DNA of 64,000 nucleotides. Origin: Pilaira anomala (lineage: Eukaryota > Mucoromycota > Mucoromycetes > Mucorales > Mucoraceae). Of this stretch, positions 1 to 9,876 are shown piece by piece (the first letter of the stretch is position 1; each line of letters begins with the position of its first letter). Location of the stretch: NCBI GenBank assembly GCA_025716855.1, contig JAIXMQ010000038.1, positions 186,001 to 250,000 on the forward strand. The letters run 5' to 3'. The notes under the pieces were generated by a model. That model ran no database searches. It was given only the letters and a program-made list of their open reading frames with translations, and had not been told where the DNA came from. The position numbers and the translations under genes were made by a program.

Positions 1-43
1 TATTTGTACTCTTAATGCGTGGTGACTGTTGTTCTCATTTATT

Positions 44-1495
44 TCATTTTGCCCATATTAAATTATATGTGTAGTATAGGATGGATGACCCATTTTGATA
101 ACAAATAAAAAGTGATAACACGATAGATAGAAAAAACCAAAAATAATAATGATATGTCACGGGTTGATTGGTTTGTTGTTGTTGTTGTTGATTATTAAAA
201 TCTTGCTTTAAAATTAAACTTGTTTCTTTTAGTATTAATTCCATCTTTTTTTCTTTACTTGCTTGTCTTAATTCATCCAATAATTTCTTTTCTTGAATTA
301 ATATCTCTCTTTCCATACTATGACGCCTTTTCGTTATATAATGTGATATTCGTATATTATTACTTTTCGCTTGTTCCTGTGACAACGATGACGTTGACGA
401 CGAAGACATAGTTGTTGTTGTTGTTAAGGAAGATGAATTACTTTGAATCATGGATGGATTACATTTATTACTCCACCACTGGATAAATTTCTCTGTTGTA
501 CTATATTTTAAATATTTATATTGATGTTGAAATAATATTTGCTTCAATGGTAACAATCCATGAAATAACTTCTTTTTATGACTACCATGCATAGACCAAT
601 CCAACATGAAGGGTGGACAATAATTTGAATCGTGAATAGCTTGTATCATTTCATCGTAATCTTTATATCCTAATAAACATATATCAATCTCATTTGATTT
701 CAAACTGTTTAAAATATCTAATCTTTGTTGGTTTCTTGTCTCTTGTCGTAACGTCAAGTCAGCCTGTACAATCACTGGTATAATATTTACAAGGTCATGG
801 ATCGATCGCATGTATTCAATATCCACTGCTTTTAATCGACCCATGATAACATAAAGACAAACATCCACATGTGTAAATATCTCGTTCGATTGATAAATCA
901 TGTACTTTAATTCTTCTGCTCTTGTATAATTCGAATTAAATACATTATTCGTCTTTTCAAATTGATTCTCTAAATATCTTTTTACATGAGAGAACACTTC
1001 TTCTGCCTATATGTATACATTTATAGAATATGAATAAACTATTTAACTATCTATCTATATATATATATATATATATTTACTCTTAATAATGCACCGTATC
1101 CTATCGTATCTATGATACACGTATCTGTATCAGGTACATGTACTTCAATTGGTTCAAAAGGTGAATTATTTGTTGGTAACTCTTTTAAACCTGTGAATGT
1201 TTGTACAAGGGCTGATTTACCAATACCTTTTAATATATATATATGATAAGTCTTGGGTTACAATTAAAATATATGTATATATATATATATTTTTTTTTTT
1301 TTTGGTACCTGAATCACCACATACTATCATCCGAAATCGACTTGTTGATTTTTGTTGATGTGATAACAATTTGACCTTTGGTACTACCCATTCTCCAATA
1401 CTGTCACTTTTTAACATACTTTCTTCCATACTTTTTATTCCATAATCTTCTTCCATCTTCTCATGTCTTTGGTGTAATATCAATTCGTTTGTCAT
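44..1495 (-). CDS. Septin-type GTPase with C-terminal transmembrane segment
   Basis: Three exons: 1495-1309, 1226-1081, 1006-44 (431 aa). The first junction rebuilds a perfect P-loop, GDSGIGKS. Next come DTIGYG at the G3 position and a stretch matching the septin G domain: DVCLYVI, then LKAVDIEYMRSIHDLVNIIP and VQAD at the G4 position (septins usually have AKAD). The C-terminal part holds a Ser/Thr/Gln-rich linker, a charged helix likely to form a coiled coil (MEREILIQEKKLLDELRQ), a Gln run, and then a strongly hydrophobic stretch (YYFWFFLSIVLSLFI) close to the end. Septins polymerise on membranes and scaffold septa. Most bind lipid through basic patches, so a hydrophobic anchor at the end is unusual. 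Introns are (AT)-rich and short. Septin-type fold is confident; the membrane anchor is inferred from hydrophobicity. Confidence 0.85.
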
Positions 1496-1705
1496 TTTTT
1501 TTTTTGTATGTATTTAAAGAAAAAATAATAATAATAATAATAAAAGGAGGGGGGGAAAAAGAGAATAAAATAAATAAAAAAAAAGAACCCAAAAATAAAT
1601 ATCTACATTACACGATATTTATGCAATCACATGATAAAACACACACACACACACACACAGGGTCAGCAGGTAATTAAAAATACAACATCCTTTTTTTTTT
1701 TATAT

Positions 1706-2125
1706 TTATTTCTTTGAAAGAACTTCTTTGACATTTTCTACAACATACTTGTTCCATCCTTGTTGAATCTTTGATCCAATATCTACCTTCACTAACGATT
1801 TTGATGCATTCATAATTTGATCATTCCAACTATCCTTGACTAATATAAAATGAATTAATTTATATTTGTATATATACACACACACACATAATGCTTTTTT
1901 CTTACCAGAAGGTACAAGTCTTTTAGATACATATGTTTGTGATTGATTCAAGTAAGAAGGTCCTCGCTTATATTCTTCTTTTGTTACTGCTCTATCCAAA
2001 GCTGACTTGGCTTCATTGATACCACTCGAGATAACACTTTGGTCTTTGGCGAGATCGCTCTTCACCTTGTATATAACTGCACTGGCTAAGGCTAATCCAC
2101 TTAATAAAGGTACAACTCGAGGCAT
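1706..2125 (-). CDS. MICOS complex subunit, MIC13/QIL1 (Mic12-like) family
   Basis: Two exons: 2125-1906 and 1839-1706, 117 aa. The ATG was chosen at MPRVVPLLSGLALASAV; the open frame upstream is only T-rich 5'UTR. The N-terminus is one hydrophobic segment (about residues 5-20), expected to sit in the mitochondrial inner membrane. After the intron comes VKDSWNDQIM, then GSKIQQGWNKYV. Animal MIC13/QIL1, about 118 aa, has the same plan with a (I/V)RDSWN block and a C-terminal GWEY-like block. MIC13 bridges the Mic60 and Mic10 subcomplexes at cristae junctions. The assignment rests on the short DSWN block, the size and the single N-terminal TM, so it is good but not certain. Confidence 0.7.
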   Translation of the reverse strand: MPRVVPLLSGLALASAVIYKVKSDLAKDQSVISSGINEAKSALDRAVTKEEYKRGPSYLNQSQTYVSKRLVPSGKKKALCVCVYIYKYKLIHFILVKDSWNDQIMNASKSLVKVDIGSKIQQGWNKYVVENVKEVLSKK

Positions 2126-3220
2126 GTCTATATAAAAACGTTTTTCAAACAAAAAAAAAAACAAAAAGAAAAAATTAATAATAAAAAAAAAAAAAATTGT
2201 TGCCCTGTATTTTTTTATTTTGCGTGACGTGTGGGGGGGTCTGTGTACACACACACTGTAAGTCTTCTTTTTCATAAAGAAGTGTAATTGAAGGTGATAT
2301 TCCATAAAGTGTTTGTACCTGAATTCGTATATTTAAATATTTTTTAATTTTACAGTCTAATTTTTTTTTTTTTTTTTTTTTTTAAAAAAAAAGAACTTCC
2401 TGTCTGTCAAAAATTACTTTTTTAAGCGTGCATTGTCTATCTATCTTAATTCTAATCACATGTTTTGTATTTTTGTTTTACTTATAACCTAATTACTTGT
2501 AACTAATAATCATTTATTATGAGCAAATCATTCGAGTTTTGATTCTATAGATTTTTTAGGGTACATATAGTCATTTAAATGTTTAGAGAAATAAAGTATG
2601 AACAGCGCTGTTGAGTGTACATACATATTCGAATGCAAAATAAAATATACCTTAAAGCTCGTAAAATTATCGACCCTTATAGCTTTTTTTTGGGGGGGGG
2701 GGTGGAGGTGTTGATGTCTTTTGTTGAACAAAGAAAAGACAATTTTACTATATATACTTGACTTTTTGCTGCTGACCTCCCTCCTCCTCTTATGAAGAAG
2801 GAATAATATCATTTGACGCTTGTTGAATCATTCTAAGCTGTTAAAATATCTCCCCATCTTGTAAAGTTTAAATTACAAGTTTCTTCTTTTATTTTTCTGC
2901 TTTTTATTTATCACAAATACAAGTTAACTGTGCATTTGTACGCAATAAATATTGATAGTTGTTAGAATAACAGAAATAGCCATTTTTTCTTTTATAAATT
3001 TGAATCTAGAAATATATCCTTTTTTTTATTATTGTCATACGTTATATATATATATATATATATAACTAAAGCTAGTTTATTCATATGATCATCAAGACCT
3101 ATGATATTATTACGTATTTATTAGAAACTGACATTTGATACAACCCCGTGCTACCACCGCGCAGTCATTTTTCCTTTCCCACCTTTTTAAAAAAAAAAAC
3201 AAGATTACCCAATCATCTTT
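2126..3220. other. Intergenic region between the MIC13-like gene and eL19
   Basis: About 1.1 kb without a convincing gene. It holds long T and A runs, a G run near 2692-2702 and an (AT)n tract near 3043-3064. The short open frames are low-complexity and start outside any exon-like context. The distal part is presumably the promoter of the eL19 gene, whose first exon lies just downstream. Confidence 0.5.
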
Positions 3221-3260
3221 TGGATGCAAATGGATGCAAATGGATGCAAATGGATGCAAA
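3221..3260. repeat. Four exact tandem copies of a 10-bp unit upstream of eL19
   Basis: The unit TGGATGCAAA occurs at 3221, 3231, 3241 and 3251 with no mismatch. Looser relatives follow: TTGGATGTAGATGC just downstream and GGATGCATTTTG near 3295. The array ends about 180 bp before the eL19 start codon. The 10-bp period is close to one helical turn, so a protein reading each unit would be stacked on one face of the DNA. A regulatory role for the ribosomal protein gene is inference. Confidence 0.7.
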
Positions 3261-3440
3261 AAAATTGGATGTAGATGCTACCAATCATGAGGACGGATGC
3301 ATTTTGTGTAATGGCTCTTTTTAAAAAACTCATCACTATCCAATCATATTCTCTAAACTTGTTTTTTTAAGCATATTAGGAGCTTCAATTGCGAAAATCA
3401 GAGTTCCTCCTCTTTTCAATTTCTTTTTAGTTTTAACAAA

Positions 3441-4085
3441 ATGTAAGTACCGGACTACAACCGGACCTAAAATAAACAAAAAAAAAAAAAATTTTTTATT
3501 TCTTTTACTAATGAATCTAAACAAAACAGGGTCAGTCTTCTTGTACAAAAGCGTCTTGCTGCTTCCGTTCTCAAGTGTGGTGAACGTAAAATCTGGTTAG
3601 ATCCCAATGAAGTCAACGAAATTGCCAACGCCAACTCTCGTGCCAATATCCGTAAGCTCGTCAAAGATGGTTTGATTATCCGTAAGCCTGAGGTCTCTCA
3701 ATCTCGTTACCGTGTCCTTGTCCGTGCTGCTGCTAAGCGTAACGGTCGTCATATGGGTCATGGTAAGAGAAAGGGTACTGCTGATGCTCGTATGTCCAGC
3801 CAAGTTATCTGGATGCGTCGTATGCGTGTCCTTCGTCGTCTCTTGGCCAAGTACAGAGAAGCCGGTAAGATCGATAAACATCTTTATCACTCTCTTTACC
3901 TCAAGTCGAAGGGTAACGGTTTCAAGAACAAGCGTGTTCTCATCGAACATATTCATCGTGCCAAGGCTGAAAAGGTTCGTGCCAAGACCCTCGCTGAACA
4001 AGCTGATGTCCTTCGTGCCAAGAACAAGGCCGTTCGTGAACGTCGTGCTAACAAGAAGATCGAAAAGCTTGAAGCTCGTCAATAA
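3441..4085 (+). CDS. RPL19: 60S ribosomal protein eL19 (RPL19)
   Basis: The start codon is split. Exon 1 contributes only AT (3441-3442), intron 3443-3529 begins GTAAGT and ends CAG, and exon 2 starts with G at 3530 and runs to TAA at 4085 (185 aa). The joined start reads [18 protein letters not shown], the eL19 N-terminus. A textbook branch site TACTAAT lies at 3506-3512. The protein shows the eL19 hallmarks [38 protein letters not shown] and [12 protein letters not shown], with the long basic C-terminal helix. Fungal eL19 is of similar length. The 3' half uses C/G-ending codons more than its neighbours, as expected for a highly expressed gene. Introns at or right after the start codon are known in RPL19 genes of other eukaryotes. 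Open frames antisense to it are shadows. Confidence 0.97.
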
Positions 4086-4408
4086 ACTTTGCTCTTTCTC
4101 TTTTGAATCATCTAATTATATCTTGTCTTCCGCCTTAATAAAAAAAAAAAAATAGTGATCTATTATACATAATCTCATAAAATAAAACCTGTACATATAA
4201 AACAATCTTTCTTTTTTTGTTGTAACTACTGCCCCTCCTTTTTTTTTTTTCTAAATAACTGGGGGCTTTTTTTTTTATTAATATTTTTTTTTAACCGCAG
4301 TAATAGTTTGCTACTAGTTAGTTAATCCAAAGCCGCGGGGACACTATTTTTTTTTTTTTACAAAAATAGTATGTTGCCATGACAAGTAAGCCAACTCAAT
4401 ATTACACA

Positions 4409-4673
4409 CTATTTAATAAGAAAGGAATATCCATCGTGATCCTTTAACAAATCATGATCTAATTCATTGCTGTCTTCTAATAGACACGTAACTACTATTA
4501 AATTTTTTCTCATTACCATTGATACCACACTCTCTTCTAGCCTCCTTTTTTTTTTTTCCTACGGTACATATAATCCTCTGATAACACTCTTCATCACCCA
4601 GATATATCTTATAATCCTTCATTTTCTCATCACACATTTCTTGAGAGGTTTTTGGAATGTGAATTGACGCCAT
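4409..4673 (-). CDS. Possible small protein, 74 aa, unknown function
   Basis: Exon 1 is 4673-4517 and exon 2 is 4476-4409. The intron is only 40 nt (GTAATG...TTAG), at the short limit for the window. Joining them removes an early stop and gives a 74-aa, highly charged protein that starts MASIHIPKTSQEMCDEKMKD, has cysteines at 14, 30, 36 and 49, a KKKK stretch at 40-43, and an acidic tail DSNELDHDLLKDHDGYSFLI. The cysteine spacing is not the CX9C pattern of intermembrane-space proteins. The polar composition and the exon 2 reading suggest real coding, but I do not recognise the family. Confidence 0.4.
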
Positions 4674-5264
4674 TATATTTTAACGCACAACAACCTAAAA
4701 GTCATTGGATACACACTCTCACACATATATGTCACCTTTTTTCAACCTTTCATATAACAAAATAGGGTGCTTCTCACAATTAGTTAAATAAATTAAACCC
4801 ACTCATTTCACTTTTCATACCTTTGCTCAAAAATCACTGCTGCTGCATTAAAATTGTGTCACTTTCTATGATGATTGCAGATTTGTTTGCTTTGATTATC
4901 TTAATATCGATTGGATCTACGTATTCTAAATAACGCCGATAAAAAAAAAAAAAAAAAAAAATTCATAATATAAAAAAAAAAAGTAAAATATTTGTAAGCT
5001 AATATGGGATTGATAAAAAAAAAAGAAGAAGGGTAAACTCATGTCATGTTATATACTAAAATTTCTTCCAAAAGTCTTTTTTTTTTTAATACGTCGTTTG
5101 AATGCAGGTATATTAAACGAGACCCCGATTGAAACATTTACGATAACGTATATCGCATTATCTAAAAGATTGTTTACGCATTCAATAGATGGGGTTTTTC
5201 AAATTATCTATAAAAAAAAAAAAATTTATGATGAAACTTCCATAAAATAGAAACAGATTGTGGA

Positions 5265-5297
<33 letters not shown>

Positions 5298-5513
5298 TTA
5301 ATCAAAAATTTCAATTTAAACCAAAATATTTAACGTTAAAAAAAAAACTTATCAGGAAAAGTAAAATGTTCGATATAACGTTCAGTTACAACTCTTTTGC
5401 ATGATTCAATGCATTTACTTTTTACTTTTTATAAACTCACTATATAAATATTTTAAAACAAATAAACCTTTACTTTTTTCTTTCTTTTTCTTTTATATAT
5501 ATATATATAGATT
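4674..5513. other. Intergenic, AT-rich
   Basis: No supportable gene. It contains poly-A tracts near 4940-4985, an (AT)n tract near 5266-5291 and a pyrimidine/AT tract just ahead of the next start codon. It probably carries the 5' regions of both flanking genes. Confidence 0.4.
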
Positions 5514-5924
5514 ATGACTCAAAAAAAATCTAAACTTCCTCAAGCTGACAGAAACCCTCCTCTTGAAGAGGTAAAAAATAGAAGAACAAAAAATAGTGAT
5601 AATAACCTTCCAACCTGTTAATTTTTTTTTTGAACATCCTTGCATACAGGAACCTGTTATTTCAAAAAGAAATAGTAGAAATGTTTACACCTTACTTTTC
5701 AATCGTCCCAAACAGCTCAATTCGTTTAGTACGTCTATGCTTGAATTCACCTTTTACTATCTCCATGTAAGCTCATATATATTATACCACCAACATTCTC
5801 CACCAGCACCTTTAATTATTATATTTTTATTTTTAGGAGCTAGAGAATTCTGAACATGTAAACATGATATTTCTTAAAGGCAAAGGTCGAGCTTTTAGTT
5901 CTGGTGCTGACGTGGTAGGTATGT

Positions 5925-5976
<52 letters not shown>

Positions 5977-7228
5977 GGAAACTGCTTGGTATTCATCTAG
6001 TTTGAAACAAAAGAAATGGCTGGGCGAATTAAAGACCCTTCAAAAAGAACTGAAATGATATATTATTCCGACATGTTTCATGATATACTTCAATTCATGC
6101 CAAAGATGAAAACACCTACCATTTCTTTTATGGATGGTGTCGCAGGTAAATATTCTCTCTTCAAAGAAAAAGATCATTTTTGTCTTTTAAGTTAATCTCT
6201 CTTTTTTTTTTTTTTTTTTTTTTTCGTATATATAAGTGGGGAGTGGATCCGCTGTTGGTAATTTAGCTAATTTCAGTATTGCTACAGAACACACAAAATC
6301 ATGTATGCCAGAAACAAGGTTTGGTAGCTTTTGTGATACAGGTACAAGTTATACCTTACCTCGTCTAAATGGAAACTTGGGAAAATATATTGCTTTGACC
6401 GCAAAAATGCTCGAGGCAGAGGATGTAGTGTGAGTGATTCATTTAGGTGTTGCTTGACTTTTTTTTACTTGCTAACTTCATATTTTATAAAGAATTGCTG
6501 GCTTAGCTTCTCATTTTGTACCATCCAATCGCTTAGATGCTCTCGAGGAAAGCTTAATTAAATTAGATAATCCAAATCTTGAAAGCATAAAAAGAACCAT
6601 TGATCAGTTTTCAATTAATATAGAGGATATGCCTCCCAGCAAGATCCTACAAAGAAAAAACAGAGATACTATTGAAAGGTATATATTACTATATCTACTG
6701 AATACGTATTTTTTTTGTTTTGTTTTGTTACTCAAGTAAGCTCTCGCTATGTTTTATTAGATGCTTTCAATTCGAAAAGGCTGTAGATATAATCGAGGCA
6801 TTAAAAAAAGATGGATCTAAATTTGCATTAGAAACAATCGACCAGATAAACGGTGGATCACCTATCGGTATAGCTCTTACGCTGGAAAACATGCGTAGAG
6901 CATCTGAATTAACTTATGCACAAGCTATTATCATGGAACGTCATTTATGGAGATTTGTATTTGTATGTAGACTACAGAAAAAAAAAACGTCTCTAATTTT
7001 TAATTATTCACTTCCTAGATTCAACCTGACTTTTGTGAAGGTATCGCATTACTTATGGTAAAAGGAGCAAAACCCAGGTGGATACGTAAAGAACACAAAG
7101 ATGTGGATTTCAAAAAAGATATTATCGAAACTTACTTTGGTGACAAATATGGAAAGATGGATTTAGATCGGGAATGGGTATACAATACATTACCAATTGT
7201 GAAGTCAAAAATGAAAAGTCGACTGTGA
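5514..7228 (+). CDS. 3-hydroxyisobutyryl-CoA hydrolase (HIBCH/EHD3-type, ECH_2 domain)
   Basis: Eight exons: 5514-5570, 5650-5766, 5837-5914, 6001-6145, 6237-6429, 6493-6678, 6761-6962, 7019-7228 (395 aa; human HIBCH is 386). The enzyme hydrolyses 3-hydroxyisobutyryl-CoA in valine breakdown. Visible family features are the crotonase oxyanion pocket GRAFSSGADV, a second block DGVAVGSGSAVGN, the acidic residues of MPETRFGSFCDTG where HIBCH normally has MPET-G-FPDVGG, and the C-terminal DFCEGIALLMVKG/PRW block. FCDTGTS replaces the usual FPDVGGS. Intron 3 (5915-6000) uses donor GTAGGT and contains a long (AG)n tract. The protein ends KSRL, a PTS1-type tripeptide, and the N-terminus (MTQKKSKLPQADRNPP) does not look like a mitochondrial presequence. 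Family confident; location inferred. Confidence 0.88.
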
Positions 7229-7534
7229 ATACGACAGCATTCTAAATTAATAAATAAAGATACTCAATATGAAATAAGCTTTCTCGTGAAGATAGATGTT
7301 TAAATATAAAACAGAAAAAAAAAAATCTCAATGTACTTTTTTTTTTCTTGTAAATATATACGAGTCCTTTTGAAACTACCAATACATTCCAGTAGCAAAT
7401 CTTTTACGCTACGCCTCGTTTTTACTGACCTTCATTATGTACCAGTACGATGAGATTTAAAAAGAGGGTTGAGTAAGTTGTTTGGCTGACATAATTACAT
7501 AATACAAAAGATTTCATTTTTTATTAAACTATCA

Positions 7535-8270
7535 GGTGATTCAAACCGTGATGATGTAAAGGAACACTTCGCTTGTCCTTCGTGTCTTGATCGTTTTGAG
7601 GATAATCTTGAATATACATTGCATATCAAGGTAAACCACTTGACCACAGTAAATATACTGGAGCCAATTGCGACGTTTGAAACCGACAGCTCACATGAAT
7701 CAAGTTTGGAGTATTTAAAAAAAAAAAAAATCCAGCATACTCATCAGTTTCTTTTGGCCGGCTTGAACAAAGAATGAAGTTGGCTATGAATTCAAACATC
7801 TCCTCCTACTATCAGCAACCAAGAATGTAACATGTGGAGCATAGTTTGATTTTCTCTTACAAACTTTGCTGATAATTGTACTGAAGTCACCTTCAGATCT
7901 ACTGCAGCCGTATTCGTTAATAAAGGCACAAACTACGAAAAGAAAGTGGTGGGTATGCCGAGTTGTCCCGCTGTTCCAAACCTTCGCAAACCAGACTGGT
8001 TTGTTATCATATGATTGGTGCCAATGCGATGTCAAGCCTCATACTCTGGCTGAAGTCGACTCGGTATCCTGCCAAACAGGCCATCCATGGTTTCGCCGAT
8101 GGTCTGTCCTATGATTGTGCTGGAACAGAAAAGGTTGTAATGGAAGGAGTCTTCAGTCCCACCAAGGAAAGTATTTCCAAGACTGTAGACGATAGCATGA
8201 AGTAAGCACATAATATGCTTCATATGCTCAAGGCTATCTCAAGTACACACTTAAAACGCAAGCAAAGAAA
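7535..8270 (+). pseudogene. Decayed copy A of a repeated gene with a C2H2-like finger
   Basis: The relic opens after an AG acceptor near 7540 with an in-frame stretch ending at a stop near 7775. It contains HFACPSCLDRF and then TLHIKVNH, a C2H2-like finger. A second stretch in another frame carries RKWWVCRVVPLFQTFANQTG and SYDWCQCDVKPHTLAEVD. A third frame carries DGLSYDCAGTEKVVMEG and SPTKESISKTVDDSMK, then a stop. The frame change at CCATGGTTTCGCC looks like a one-base insertion. The central part is homologous at DNA level to copy B at 18810-19470. The family is unknown to me by name; it resembles a multi-copy fungal gene. Confidence 0.6.
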
Positions 8271-8462
8271 AAAATAATACTCTTTTCTTGATCCATCATT
8301 TGCTTTTTAATAAACATTAAAAGAACTTGAACAATATAACTATAGTCCCTGTTATGATGATTTATTGATTTTTTTTTAAAGGAAAACATCACGACGAGCC
8401 TTTTAAACTGCAATTTTAGATTATGCAATATAAATATATTTTTTGTTTTTCTTCTTTGTACA

Positions 8463-9642
8463 ATGTCCTTATTTGATTCAGAAATCTCGAAAAATATATG
8501 GAACGGAAAGATTCCAATAAAGATAACACTTGACCCAACTGAAACAGATATTTATGGCATTGATAGAACTTTAGATCCAATCTATGTAAAAAAAGAGAAA
8601 AGAAGCTTTTTTTTTTTTATTTGCTCTTTTTCCTCATCTCTTTTTCTTCTCATCTCTTTAGCTCGAAGTACCGAGATGTTCATACCTACCTTTAATCACA
8701 AAACAAATACAAAATACACTCACAGGTCTTGGTATGAAAATACCTGAAGAAGATTTTAGTTCAGTTTGGTACCAAGATTCAAACAGACAACCTTTGAAGT
8801 GGTAAAATAAACGTCTTATTGAAAACCCTTTTAAACTCTAATATTTTTTTTTTTTTAAAAAAAAAGGCATTATCCTATAGGATTATTATTTGATTTATAT
8901 TCAAATTTAGATTCATTGCCTTGGTCTCTTACACTTTGTTTTAAAGATTTACCAACTGATATCTTATTATTAAAACCTACACCAGAGACAATGCAAGATA
9001 TGTTTATGTCCATGGTCAAAGAGGTAAAAAAAAAAAAAAATCCTTTCCAAAACTCGTATCGTAAACTGAACAACAATTAGGCAGATTTTCTCCGTCATGG
9101 AACGACTAAAAAAGTGATGAATCTCAGTAAACGCGATCAATCCCAATTATGGCAATCATTAGCATCAGGTAAATACAAATACCTTGCCTTCTTCAATAGA
9201 AAAAAAAACCTAATAAGGGATCCGAAATAGATCGTTACGATGACTTTTGGACAGTCAATAGACAACTTGTAGAATTCTCAGATAGCAATCTTCGAAATAT
9301 ACCTTTCAGAATTTATTTACCTGATAACTGCCCTGTTATTCAAGAATTGATATCATTTTATGGTGATTCAGGTAAATATATATATATATATATATACAAA
9401 AAGAAGAAAACGATTAAAAAAAAAATGATAAAATAGAAAAAGAGATCGTACCAACAATCGAAACGGTTTTGAGAAAAACAGTACCCGAATTATTGGATCA
9501 AGAGACCTTAGAGACAATTTCAATCATTGTACATGGTATTGAATTACCTTTAGATACACCCATGAATTGGGCATACGAAAACTTGAGTTTTGCCGACAAT
9601 TTTCTACATATTGTTATTTTGTCTAAACCCATTACTATCTAA
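8463..9642 (+). CDS. ATG5: Autophagy protein Atg5
   Basis: Six exons: 8463-8585, 8662-8801, 8867-9023, 9081-9168, 9231-9371, 9437-9642 (284 aa). Atg5 is conjugated to Atg12 and, with Atg16, forms the E3-like complex that lipidates Atg8. The order fits: first ubiquitin-like fold from KNIWNGKIPIKITLDP, a hydrophobic core HYPIGLLFDLYS, the helical part with MVKEADFLRHG and QLWQSLASDRYDDFW, then the second ubiquitin-like fold with IPFRIYLPD and the C-terminal block NWAYENLSFADNFLHI. The lysine of VKEAD (K139) aligns with the Atg12-acceptor lysine of other Atg5 proteins (human K130) and lies at the end of exon 3. Nothing is missing; the length matches human Atg5 (275). Confidence 0.95.
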
Positions 9643-9876
9643 AATACATTTTTTTTTTTTTTTTACTAATTTACTGTTTGGATACATATAAAATAAATTA
9701 AAGCACACCAATATTTGTAAACAAAAAAAAAAAAAAAAAAAAAGAAATACATGTTTTAAATAAACTTGGTATCGTTCTCAATTCAAAAAAGAATTAACAA
9801 GCAAATATATAAATTGTTTTAAACATAACTTTTTTTTAATTATTATTACAACAAAAAAAAAAAAAAAAATTCATTT

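Noticed and set aside
3597..4082. Long antisense open frame (161 aa) across eL19
   Set aside because: It mirrors the codon bias of the eL19 exon, is rich in Thr/Leu/Ser as expected of an antisense shadow, and has no start or splice context.
5911..5920. Alternative donor GTATGT at 5919 for HIBCH intron 3
   Set aside because: It makes an in-frame TGA at once after the acceptor at 6000; the donor GTAGGT at 5915 keeps the frame.
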